From NCBI GenBank assembly GCA_025738555.1, contig JAOVFP010000002.1:4216001-4280000 (forward strand): DNA of 64,000 nt. Reading direction: 5' to 3'. The notes under the pieces were generated by a model, which made no database searches, was not told where the DNA came from, and worked only from the letters and a program-made list of their open reading frames with translations. Of this stretch, positions 1-13,200 are shown one piece after another (the first letter of the stretch is position 1; every line of letters begins with the position of its first letter). A program made the position numbers and the translations under genes. This DNA comes from Cyathus striatus. Taxonomy: Eukaryota; Basidiomycota; Agaricomycetes; Agaricales; Nidulariaceae.

Positions 1-1294
<1,294 letters not shown>

Positions 1295-1575
1295 AGCTGT
1301 GCTGCTTCATCAAATGTCTAGCATATCGAACTGTTGCCTCACACCGATCTGTAGTATAGTGATAATGAACATTCTATTATATTTTTGCCGTTACATGCTA
1401 GGTGCATGAATTGGTTGACTGGATCCTTGTAAATTTTGCAGTGTGTGTGGAGTTTGTTGGTGAGGTGTGACGCATCGATCGTGCGTCCGGCTTACAGGTT
1501 ATCTTATCCATTTCGACATGCAACAACGCACCAACATTTAAACACTGACTTCATATAAGTATATTGACTTTCCTG

Positions 1576-3691
1576 ATGGAATTCGCACCAAACCTGAAGG
1601 TAGCGTGGTCGGCGGCCTTACACATCGAAAAACCTCCGTCTCTATTTCCCCTTGACAGGCTCAGAACAACAGCCCTTTCACGAGCATTACTACAACCATT
1701 GGACAGAGTCAATGTTCTTGGTGACGATGGACAATATGGGCATACTGGGTATGCGTTTCCTAGGTTGTTGAAATCTTGACTTGCTCCTTTAACCTTAAGT
1801 TCCTTCAGATGTGTCAATGCTCTTAGTTGGGCAAACAACGGAGAACTACTCCTTAGTGGAGGAGATGATACTACAATACGAATATGGCGGATGGATAACT
1901 CAAACTCAGAGCAGGAGTATCCTTTTGTCTCCCGGTTCGTAATTAACACAGGGCACCGCGCAAACATATTTAATAACCACATGATGCCCCACTCGTCGCG
2001 AATGTGCGTTTGCTTTACGGTTTTGTTTTCATCGAGCTATATTTGTTACGTATAGCGTCACTGCTGCGGGAGACAAGCAAGTTCGAGTTTTCGATATTGG
2101 CTCCATTTTGAGTACTGCTCCGGATGGCGTAGAAACTCAATATTCGCCACGCCAGGCGAACGTTCGCATTTTGCGTTGCCATGAAGATCGTGTCAAGAGA
2201 ATTGTGACAGAGGATAGCCCCGACTTGTTCTTGTCTGTTGGAGAAGTGAGTTGAGTCTGTTTTATTGCCTTTCTACTGGGTTCAAGTTTTTGCCTTGACG
2301 TGCTATTAGGATGGCACGGTGAGACAACACGATTTACGGACTCCTCATAACTGCAGAAACGGCCATTGTCCCGCTCCTCTTATGAAAGTTTCTCATGAAC
2401 TTTCGACTTTGTCGTTGTCATCCCTTACGCCGTATCAGTTTGTTGTTGCCGGACAATCACCCTATGTACACACTTCCTGCTACTATAACATCTTGAACGA
2501 CGTTATTAAACCTTTACAATTCAACAGGGTTATTTATTCGATCGTCGCCAATATGGACCTTTACTGGAAGAACAATGGGGTATGGTTCCTCGAGTTGGCG
2601 AACAACTCACAACTTGCGTGCGTCGATTTGGAAGACCCCCCAAAGTAGAAGGCGAGACCAACCAGAGAAGTGATCACATCACTGGGGCTCGTATTTCTGA
2701 AGTGAATGGACACGAGGTGCGTAAATTGCTGCGTGAGTTGGTTACTTTCTTTAATCTAATTGTAGGTTCTACTTTGTGTGTTATCCTATACCTTCGATCT
2801 GGGGAGTTTTCTGATGATGTCCTAGCCTATAATGGAGATGGGGTCTACCTCTTCTCTGCTTTAGATAACCTCAAAGACAAAGATAATCTTAATTCCGCAA
2901 TATCATCTATAGTTCCTCGAAATTCAAGCCTTTCCACCGAAGTAATAGGAGCTGGAAAGACGTGTTCTGACGGTGGTCCAGAGCACAGACCATGCACTGG
3001 TCAAACTCACATAAACGATGCAGTACTCTCTAGCCAACGTCATGAAGACAATACTAATGATAGTGAACCTGAGGAAGACCAGGACGAAGAAGCATTTCTT
3101 GAATTTGACGATATAGCCGGTATAGATGAATCATGCTGTGAACCAGGTGTACCAATCATTATGCCCAGGCGACGTTATGTAGGTGCTCGGAATGTTGCCA
3201 CCATTAAAGACGGCGAGTTTTTCGTGCACACTCACGATGATGATGGTTCTGAGATGACCTATAGTCAATTTCCTCGGCCCGGATGATGAGTGGGTATCTT
3301 CCGGTTCGGATGACGGGAACTTCTTCATATGGAGCAAAAAAAACGGTGTTCTCCATGGTATCTACGAGGGAGACAGTAGCGTTGTTAATGTCGTCGAAGG
3401 ACATCCATATTTGCCATTGATCGCTGTGAGTGGCATCGATACAACAGTGAAGGTACTTAAACGCCCATCGAAATGGACCTTTACATATTTATTTATGTTG
3501 GGCTGTAGCTCTTTGCGCCGTCAAGTCAGACAAGTTCTTTTTCGCGATTATCCAATGCAAAGCAAATCATAGACGAGAATGCTCGCAGAAGTCATACTCG
3601 TGTAGCGAGATACAATTTTGCAGCTTTGCTAGCTGAGGCGAGAGCTGCGATGGGAGCGGAGGCAAACATTCCTGATTGCACTAGCCAGTAA
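1576..3691 (+). CDS. DCAF6-type WD40 repeat protein (putative CUL4-DDB1 substrate receptor)
   Basis: WD40 protein of the DCAF6/WDTC1/Iqw1 type. This family supplies substrate receptors to CUL4-DDB1 ubiquitin ligases, and that role is inferred here from family. I read nine exons: 1576-1748, 1809-2003, 2056-2245, 2310-2465, 2528-2716, 2766-2775, 2826-3212, 3265-3452 and 3509-3691, giving 556 residues. Family signatures include SGGDDTTIRIW in the second blade, GHRANIF, SVGEDGTVRQHD, and near the C-terminus VNFLGPDDEW, SGSDDGNFFIW and VSGIDTTVK. An acidic insert (about residues 380-420) separates the last blades, as in DCAF6. Two structural oddities stand out. Exon 6 is only 10 nt, and without it the blade motif LLSYNGDGVYLF cannot be made. 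The intron at 3213-3264 starts with GC (G|GCGAGT) instead of GT. The ATG at 1576 is the first in frame. Confidence 0.88.
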
Positions 3692-4615
3692 TTGGTGCGT
3701 GGCAACAACTTGGAAGTGTCTGTCAGTAGGCTACTGTATGTAGCCGGGTACATTAGTATGTATCCAGTATGTATCACATGTATATATAATAAGGTATTCC
3801 AATATGTAGTATTTAATATTTCCATCTTGAAGCTTGAAGCTTTAAACCATGTGCATACGAAACTATTACTAATATACTTAGTATGCATGCGATATAATCT
3901 CTGGACTATGGTAGGTGAAGCCTATAATATGTAGGACAACTCTCGAAATTGAATACGATGTGTGGTTTGGAGCTACATACAGTAAGTACTGGAAAGACTG
4001 CTACTGCCAGGACGACTAACGTTGGACGATGCTTTGCACGATGCGCACATTTCAACCCTTGCTCAAAAATCTACTTCGTCTTGGATCAGCTTCATGTTTT
4101 CATCACACAATTAGTTCGTTGCGGAATTCGAAACTGGCGATATATCTCTCTCCGTGAATGAGTTCTGAACAAGTGTTACAGTAAGAAGATTGTGGGTGCG
4201 ATAATAACGGTTTGTGTACTAGTACAACAGCGTTCTCCGCTTAAGCGTCTTTCCTCTTTACTTCGACTCACGATCATCGTATCGCGACTGCAATTTCAGC
4301 TACTGTCCACTCGTCATTAGACTGGTCACTTATCCAACTAAACGTTTGCAAGGTCATACTTATGCGAAGCACTCTCAATTACGGTGTTATGTAAGTTTTC
4401 GCCTTGCATTTTTGACCGTGCCAAACGTGCTGCTTACCGTTACACTTCCAACCTCGTTCTCTCTGACTCTCCGAGCAGAATCAAAGCTTAATTCTACTGC
4501 CTTCGCGTCCTCCTGCAATTTATGTGCATGCTAGTGCATTGTAGACATTCACAGTTTAATTCAGCGACACACGAACTAGTCACCGTCATATTGTAGAACT
4601 CTTATTTCTTCGACA
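3692..4615. other. Intergenic stretch between the WD40 gene and the CTD kinase gene
   Basis: No convincing coding exon is seen. Short open frames here lack codon-like composition and family motifs. The stretch should hold the 3' end of the WD40 gene and the promoter and 5' UTR of the kinase gene; the last 300 bp are pyrimidine-rich, as expected before a fungal start codon. Confidence 0.5.
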
Positions 4616-7600
4616 ATGCGTTCTCACGGAAGAGCATCGAAACGTTCCCGACCAGCTAAGGACCCAGAGGATGACTTGTATATTCACGCTCGTGACGACG
4701 ACTCTACAGTGGCCAGTTCATATCCACGAGCTCATTCATCTCATCATTCAGAGAACTATAGAACACCCTCCAGCTCCAACAGGAGTATGTACGACTCGAC
4801 CCGAGATCTACATTCACGGGTTCGCTATGAAGACGATTGGAGACTTGCAGAAGATGTTGTTGCAAGTGGACGGTATGATGATACTTATCGACAAGACGAG
4901 AGGGACGTCTATTCTGCATCACTTACGGGGGGATCCGAGCCTTGGCATTCTAATAATGAAGACTCTCGTCCTCACACTCGTGCTGACTATACTTCTCGAT
5001 ATGCGTCCTCGACAACTGAGTTCAGTGAATCCTCAGCTTGGAGCTCCGCTGCTACCACCTCGTATGACAACACGAGACGCACATACTACTCGGATTGGCG
5101 TCAACGAGACGAGCGGCAGCCAGTTGTTGACGACCGCGATCCAACCGTAGAAAGATCATATTCTAAAGGGGACCGCTCTAGATGGTCTCGCGACCATCAG
5201 CCGCAGAAACGATTTCAAAGTGACTCTGGGTGGGAAAACCGTCGACAGGATAGAGTTTGGGAACAAAGGAATAAAAGAGAGGAACAAGCAAAAGTCGACA
5301 CACCCGTGGAAGATCGTTCATGGGAACCAGCAGCTTCTTGGAAATCATCAAATCGAAGCTTTCATGAACGTCGAAATCAGGATGTACAACGAGGTCAAGG
5401 CTACTACAAACAACGGACAAAAAAACGAGGGCAGGAAGGATTTAAGCCTCGTAGGGACTGGCGTGAAGATGATGGTCTGAACAAGTATGTCTTCCTAGTA
5501 CGTTGGTGGCGCATCTTAACTGTTGTCTTTCAGCTGGACACGAAGGGAGCCATCATCCGCCACTAAAAAAACCTCATACCGCAAATCAGATCGCTCTGTT
5601 TCGTCTCAATCGAGATCTCCTTCACCTGCTAGATCCTTTCGTTCTCCGCGTTCGTCCCGAGGACGATCTCATTCGCGTTCTCAGTCTCCTGCTCATAAGC
5701 GCCGCAAGCAGAATAAAAGCCCTGGTGTTTCGGAGAATCAAATTTCCACTGAAAAGGATATACAGGGACAAGCACCTCGAGAAAGAGAAAGAAAGCCTTC
5801 TCGTTCCGCAAGCCCGTATCAAGACTCAAATACGGTACGCGGCCGTCGAAGGGGCGCATCCATTTCCAGTGGAAGCAGCAGCCGAAGTATGAGTGGGAGT
5901 CCCGTCCCACCTATTCATCGACTGCCTTCCAAGACATCGTCCATTTCCACGTCGCCAAGTACCTCAAATCGTGGCTCCGTTTATAATAAAAACTTAAGTT
6001 ATCGTAACGGCAAACAGCGAAAGCAGTATGCCAACGGTAGACAGCATTATGATGTAAGTGGGAGTGATCCATTCTTGTTAACACGGCTTAATTTTGTCTA
6101 GAGCGGGCAGCGGAAGGCAGGTATGAGGGACCAGCCACCGTCAGAGTTAACCCCCATGCCTCCTCCATCTATAATACCGAAAAACCGACATGCCCGTTAT
6201 CCAGAAGATGACGTCTCGTTGACAAAATCAATTACGCTACCCGGAGACGACCTTTCAAATCTTGGCTCCAATAGAAATACTGGTTTTAAGCCCATTGGTG
6301 TGTCAATGACTTCAGGAAAATCTACCGGGAAGCCTAGCTCGGAACTCCGCCGGTTCTTTCCAGCAGAGGACGAAGATCCAGAATATATCGAAGAGCGCAC
6401 AGAGAATTCGACTGTACAGGAGTTACCTCTAGAATCTAGAGGTTCTTCGTTTGATCCACCACCGAGATCTTGGGATAGGTCTGAGGAATACTCAGTATCT
6501 GTGGAAAGGGAGGACAAAATCTGGCAATCTCGCTGTGAGGTTGTGCCGGCATTACGGGAAAGCGATTCACAAGAGTCACAATTTCCACCGTACCCGCAAT
6601 CGTCTCGAGGTACAAGCCCCGAGCATTTCATTCCAAATTCTGCACGCTCAGAAGGGATCTATAATCGTCATGTGTCAAGCCGCTGGCCATTAACATATGA
6701 ACGACCGGTGCCCAGAGTTTCCGAGCACGCAGACTATGGGATACATTCGAATATGTCAATCATCTCCTCCACTATTGAACCACCTAATGTCCCATGCGAC
6801 GCAGGAAATCTTGCCAACGCTCTGAGTACAGAACTTCCAGACAGACAAGAGAGTCCAGCTACTATTGCTCAAGTCACTCCGTCTTCCACTTCAAAGGAGC
6901 TATATAGTATTGTAAGTCAAGTTGGGGAAGGTACTTTCGGGAAGGTGTATAAGGCTCGAAATACCATTTCAAACCTCCATGTCGCGTTGAAGCGTATCCG
7001 TATGGAGGCGGAAAAAGACGGATTTCCTGTTACCGCTATGCGAGAGATTAAACTTCTCCAGTCCCTGCGTCATACCAACATAGTTCAATTATATGAAATG
7101 ATGGTATCAAATGGTAATATATTTTATATCCTGTATTTGTCCTGACTAATTGTTGTTAGGTTCCGTTTATATGGTTTTCGAATATATGGACCATGATCTT
7201 ACAGGAGTCTTGTCGCAGACACAACTGAGCTTTAGTGACGCACATCTGAAATCATTATGCCACCAAATGCTAGCAGGTCTCAAGTATCTTCATCACAAGG
7301 GGGTCATTCACAGGGATATTAAGGGCTCAAACATACTGGTGAATAATCGTGGCGAGCTGAAACTGGGCGATTTTGGACTTGCGCGGTTCTATCAAAAGCG
7401 GAGACGCTCGGATTATACCAACCGAGTGATTACCCTCTGGTATCGACCGCCTGAGCTTCTTCTTGGAGCAACTGAGTACGGCCCAGAGGTAGATATGTGG
7501 AGTGCTGGGTAAATAGCTCTCTTATCTTATAGATGGTATCTAACGCCAATATCATGCCCTAGGTGTATAATGTTGGAACTTTTTACGAAAAAACCTGTTT

Positions 7601-8103
7601 TTCAAGGTGCTGACGAAATAAATCAGCTTGAAGTCGTGTATAAAATCCTAGGAACTCCTACCCCAGAGCTTTGGCCAACCGTCGTAAACCTTCCGTGGTA
7701 TGAGTTAGTTAAGCCTTCCGAGACCATCCCAAATCACTTTAGGGAGTTATTTCGAAAGTGAGTAGAATAGATTATTAAAATAACAAACTAATTGATGTGC
7801 TGTGAACCAGGTGGATGTCCCCGTCTGCTTTGGATCTTGCAGAACGATTACTATCCTACGATCCTGCTCAGCGAATATCCGCAGCTGATGCCATGGAGGC
7901 ACCTTATTTCACACAAGAGAGTCCGACGGCAGAACGACCATTTGGGTATGTTTATGTTTTTCCTATTTAATGAACATGTTACATATGGCTTTTTTAGGCT
8001 TGCTAGTCTAGAAGGAGAATGGCATGAATTCGAGACGAAGCGAGAGCGGGAAAGGCGCAAGCACCAGCAGCATCAACGACGAAAGCTGGACGTTGCAGGT
8101 TAA
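4616..8103 (+). CDS. CTK1: CTK1/CDK12-type cyclin-dependent kinase (RNA polymerase II CTD kinase)
   Basis: Serine/threonine kinase of the CTDK-I alpha (CTK1)/CDK12 class, which phosphorylates the RNA polymerase II C-terminal repeat during elongation in the nucleus. Seven exons (4616-5484, 5534-6053, 6102-7113, 7160-7508, 7563-7757, 7811-7945, 7998-8103) give 1061 residues. The first ~725 residues are disordered and rich in Arg, Ser and Asp, with an RS-type block around residues 300-350, as in CDK12/13. The catalytic domain starts near residue 729: glycine loop GEGTFG, VALKRI lysine, a PVTAMRE helix (a variant of PITAIRE), [13 protein letters not shown], and the WYRPPELL activation segment. 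The C-terminal [14 protein letters not shown] tail is characteristic of fungal CTK1 proteins. CDK9/BUR1 is the alternative, but the RS-rich N-terminus and this tail favour CTK1. The start at 4616 follows a stretch without in-frame alternatives. Confidence 0.93.
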
Positions 8104-8398
8104 AGTAGGGCCTCGAAGTTTGACCGTATTATGTTACACTTGAATTACATACATATCTAGTTGTAATATTTTAACCGCTATGCATTGTAGGAACCACGCT
8201 TGGGTTCGCGTACGTGTAAGGATCTCTAATGCTTTGGAACAGTTCGAGACAAGTTCGAGTAGAATACCGATCCTATGAACAGAACAGTGCATTATTCCTA
8301 ATAAGTATACGAACCGACGTGGCTTTTTATTTCGTAGCATTATAGACAAAAAAAAACACACCATTACTATTACTACACCGCAACAGCGGCCACGTTTA

Positions 8399-9931
8399 CT
8401 AACCGCTTTTCTGTCAAATGTTGTACAATAGATTCGACCTACGGTATCTTAAGGATATATCACGAAGAGGCAAAAAAAAATTACTCACATTTGCAGCCGT
8501 AACACGGATTTGCAGATCCCAGTGCTTAGTAAAAGGGGCTCCTGTATCTTCCGCTTCTTCAACATCACCCAGTCCTCCAGCCTTACCCTGTGCGTCGTCC
8601 TCTTCACGATGACCTTCAAACCAAATCAGATTTTCCACCTGGTCTATAGAGCCACGTAAGCGACCCTGTTCGATCATCTTGCGAGCCATCGTCTCCGCAG
8701 CACCTGGAGCCAAATCTAACAAAGATCCCAATCCTCGGAACGTAATATTGTTATAAATTTTGGAGCTTGCAAGGAGATTGTGCTCCATCACGGCCCTGTC
8801 AAGCACGGTAGATGGTCCAGTCCGCGCACTTGTGCTCGGTTCCCCTAAAGTATCCTCATTATTGGTTGAAGCCAACTTATCATTAGAGGAAATGGCAATC
8901 TTTGCAAGCTGATGAGGTTTAAGAGTCTTCTCAAATTCTTTGATTTCCGCTGGACGTAAAATGTGGTCAAGGAACATCTTGGATAGCACATTGTAAGTTG
9001 GTAGCTCTGCAGTACGCTCGTCGCGATATAGGGATGCAAGGACACGAGAACGGTTTGGGCCAGCAGGAGCAAGAACAGCACAAGTAACCGCTGCTAAGCT
9101 ACGCATTGTTCAAATAAATCTTAAAGAGGTATCTCGTTAAAACACTCACAGCATATGGCGACGCTCTTCTTCATCAATCTCCCCGACGTAGCTCAATTCA
9201 TGATATCTGCTCGCAGCCTCAAGGAATTTCCTACCATAATCGCTGATGCGCGCTTGACAAAGCTTAAATTGAAGCTGAGTCTCGCGATCTGTAGCGGAGT
9301 GAATGAGTAAAGCAGCGCGGTTGTAATATGTTTCTGCTTGAACTGAGTCTTCATCTTCTAGTAGTAGACGTACGATACGGACATATATCCGAAGTTTCTC
9401 GGCATCAGCACCAGCGCTATTTAAGATGTGTTATTAGCATCGGTGTTCAGAAGGGTGGAAAGGGTGGATACCGTTGAGCGGAGTCCATTGAGATGCCCAT
9501 CAAGACCCGAGCAGCATCACTCCATTCCTCTTCTTGTTCCAGTAGATCAGCCAGTTGAAATCGCAATGAGTTAATCTGTAGAGATGGAAGATGTAGCTAG
9601 GTGTTTTTGGATAAAAGCGATAACATGCCTGTTCTTCGTAACTAACGATGCGAGGCTGTACCAGCGTAAGTGTGTCTTCCAAAACACGTTTGCGCAAGTC
9701 AATATCCGTAATGGCGCCCTCTGCGAGAAGTTTCACTAGTTCTGAAAGAACTTGGCGTCCGACAACGAGCCCAACGCTATCCTGGTTGACCATGAAATTG
9801 ACAAGATCATGGAGTTCAGATGCAAGCTTGGAATGATCCTGCTGTGAGAGAGCGTGAGATATGAGAGACAGGAAAGCAGGGCCTTTGTCCTTTTGACCAA
9901 GAGTAGCAAGCTGAGATAGCTTTGATTCCAT
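8399..9931 (-). CDS. CSN4: COP9 signalosome complex subunit 4 (CSN4)
   Basis: Subunit of the COP9 signalosome, which removes NEDD8 from cullins. Exons on the minus strand are 9931-9629, 9575-9472, 9416-9150, 9098-8489 and 8410-8399, for 431 residues. The start MESKLSQLATLGQKDKG, the PRIVSYEEQ helix, RIVRLLLEDEDSVQAE and the C-terminal PCI segment (LDRAVMEHNLLASSKIYNNITF, about residues 320-345) follow animal CSN4 closely. A Ser/Thr-rich insert precedes the PCI winged helix. The first intron (9576-9628) has donor CAG|GCATGT, so it is GC-AG; no GT donor nearby keeps the frame. The last exon codes only Lys-Ser-Gly plus a stop and is the least certain part; reading through the last donor would add about 20 residues. 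The gene converges with the kinase gene. Confidence 0.9.
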
Positions 9932-10267
9932 GACTGAGGAGAAAAGTTATTTAGATGGGTGCGGATGTTGAAGCAGGCAGAGTGTGATAAGAATCAAGTG
10001 GACAACTTAACAGAGCAGCGAGTGTACTGTGTATAGCAGAATGCAGCGTAACCAGTCTCCAGATCTATCATCTGTCAATGATGTTACGTCAGCAACTCCT
10101 TAGCAGAAAGATACTTAGCAGTCACCGGGACCAGTGCTCCCACCCAGTTAACTCCTTCCTCACTCTTTCTCTTCGTCCCCGGTGGACATTGTACTGCCAT
10201 TGCTCGCGGTATAAAATAATTGCCATACTAATCAGCTCCTCCTTTATAATCTGAACCCGCCACTTAC
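9932..10267. promoter_or_regulatory. Divergent promoter region between CSN4 and the repeat-protein gene, with TATA box
   Basis: These 336 bp separate two divergently transcribed genes. TATAAAAT at 10210-10217 lies 51 bp before the ATG at 10268 and is a plausible TATA box for the plus-strand gene. Pyrimidine-rich tracts follow at about 10140-10170. No coding content is seen. Confidence 0.5.
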
Positions 10268-13200
10268 ATGTCAAGATTCACATCCCTTCCTTTCCATAAG
10301 CCTGCTCCTTTCCTCTTTCCCTCCCTTCCCTTGAGTCCTCCAGAGACTAGCACCGACGTAGGAACTGTTGTCCCAGGAACCATGAACAATCCTTTAGACT
10401 CCGGGCGTTCGACTGGAGGACTCGCTGCTTCCACTCCTCCAGACCTTCCCGCTACCCGCCCGCGCAAAGTTTCTTCTATTCACTATCATAGTTCTCCCCT
10501 TCGTGACTCCAAGGAGAGGACGCCCCACCGGTCTCATAAATCTCTGGTCATTGTAATACCACCAAACTCGTTGATTCAGCAACATGGTCAATTAGGACAC
10601 ACTCTTTCCACAGGTCCTCAACACCGACTCTCTCAGGGCGTTATGATGCCCTTGCTTCCAACGGTAGCTATTTATTTACTCAGCCTATGCAATTCTGATT
10701 GTGATACTCCTAGATGTATGCTCAATTGACTGCTATAGCCCGGGAGTTCAATTTTCCAAGTATAGTGGGACTATGCCTGTATCTTCAACTTGCTGAAGGT
10801 GGCGTAACGACCACCCCGCGCATCCCAGATGACTCTTGGCAGCTTCTTTGGAGCCACATTTTCGAATCCTCTCCAGCATCTCCTACAATTGGCCCGTTTA
10901 TTGCAGGTAGGCTTGAGTTCGACATCGACATTCAACATGCTCGTTGGTATTCATCTTGGATATCATCACTGCATAGGGATCAAGTTGACTCCTTGCCTTC
11001 CGGTTTCCCGTTTACTGCCCCTGTTGGAACTCACGTTCGAGATTCAAGCCACCCATCTCTTAGAGATGACGACTATATAACTGACAATACGTACCAATCC
11101 CGTTTCGGTCACACCACTCGGCACGTTCCAAGAAAATTATCATTGGCTGAAAGATTCGACACTCGCAGTGACAGCAGGGCTCCATCACGACAAGCATCGT
11201 CACCTCAGGACCAGCTACCTGCTGCTCCCCAAGGACTTTCGCCCATCTTTCAAGAGGAAGAGCCGAAATCTGCCCGGCATGAACTCGATAAGAAAATCCT
11301 ATCATGGCGAAGTAGTGCAATATCAAAACCTACACCCCTCTCAAAGATGGGGCAGCTCAGCCTCGAACCAGCCAATATGCCTAACGACTTACCCACCTTA
11401 GGCAATGAATCTGCTATCGGCGATGATTTCAACCTAGATGACTTCGATTGGTCAGTTACATCCCTCGGTCCTCAGGATTATGATCCTATTTCGCCAATCA
11501 CGTGGGAGCGTCCCGACTCCGTTCATCTTGCCGACCGCCTACAAGGTTCTGTGTGCCTGACTCCTTCTATTTGCACATCATTTGGACCCCCAGATATACT
11601 ATCTCCTCTGGCTTCAAGTATTTCACGGTTGCCTTCCCCTGATATTGCTCATCGTATGTATGGCGATTGTCCACTCACTCCTGACACTTGTACGACTTGG
11701 GGACCACTATCATCTATTTCTGTCGTTGAGAGTTGTTCATGCATTTCTTCCATTGACATTGCCAATCGGATGGTATTCAGTCGTCCGGTGTCGCCTTTAA
11801 CTGCAACAAGTTGGGGTCCTTCCGACAGATCATGGCCATCATCAGAATCTTGCATAGAATACGAACCCTCAATTCATCTCGCAGATCGAGGTCTCTTGTC
11901 CCCTATATCTCCAACTTCCAACTTCCTTTCTTCGCATAGCTCTTCTCTATACTCTGAATACAACAAGTCTATGCCAGAGCACTTCCATGATTTCGATTGC
12001 TCCAGTGGAATCAGTCTTCAGCAACCAATGTTGGCTTGTGAAACCACTGCTGTCGAATCTACAAACATAGTTTGGCAGCATTCATGGCCCTATAGCCGGT
12101 CTTTGAACCCGAGCGGACATGAAACACTGAGATATACCGAAGAGACTCGTCTGCTCTCTGAACATGACCAGTCCATTCCAGTATCCGCAGGTGGGACTGT
12201 CACTGTACAATCTAAAAGCGCAGTTTGGCAGCATTCATGGCCATATAGTTGGTCTTCGAACCGAAATTTCATGAATATTTCTTCCTCTGAAAATCGGTCT
12301 GCGATAGTGACGTCAGTACCGTCGTCGTACCCGCGATTAAACATATGTGAGGGTTTTTCATAGCCATCTCTTACATGCTAACCCATATTTAGACCCAGAA
12401 GTCTATCCACATCTTGTTATATATCCTACTGTAAGTGGGTACGAAACACTGGGATATGCCGAGGAGACTCGCCTGTACTTTGATCATGACCAGTCCATGC
12501 CAGTATCCGCAGGTGAAACTGTCACTGTACAATCTAAAGGCGCAGTTTGGCAGCATTCATGGCCATATAGTTGGTCTTCGAACCGAAATTTCGTGAATAT
12601 TTCTTCCTCTAAAAATCAGCCTGCGATAGTGACATCTGTACCGTCGTCGTATCCGCGATTAAACATATGTAAGGTGTTTTGATAATTCCCTCTTGTATGC
12701 TAGCTAACCCATATTTAGACCCAGCGGTCTATCCACATCTTGTTATATATCCTGCTATAAGTGGGCACGAAACGCTGGAATATGCCGATGAGACTCGTCT
12801 GTACTTTGAACATGATCAGTCCATGACAATGTCTGCGGATGAAACTGATGCTGTACTCTCTATAAGTACAATTTGGCAGCATTCATGGCCATATAATCGA
12901 ACTTCGAGCCGAAATATCTTGGAGGTATCTTCCTCTCAAAATTGGCCTGTGGTAGTGACATCTGTACCGTCGTCGTACCCGAGATTAAACATATGTGAGG
13001 TTTCTTAACATCTCTCTCTTGTATGCTAATCCCACACATAGACCCGACGGTCTACCCACATCTGGTGATTTATCCCACTGTAACTGAATTTGCTTATGAT
13101 CAAGATCGTGCGTATTTGCTCAGTTGCGCGGCTACATACCAGACTAGCTCAAGACTGGCTTCAGCATCATTTCCCAAAGATGACATCTCTTCTATAAATG

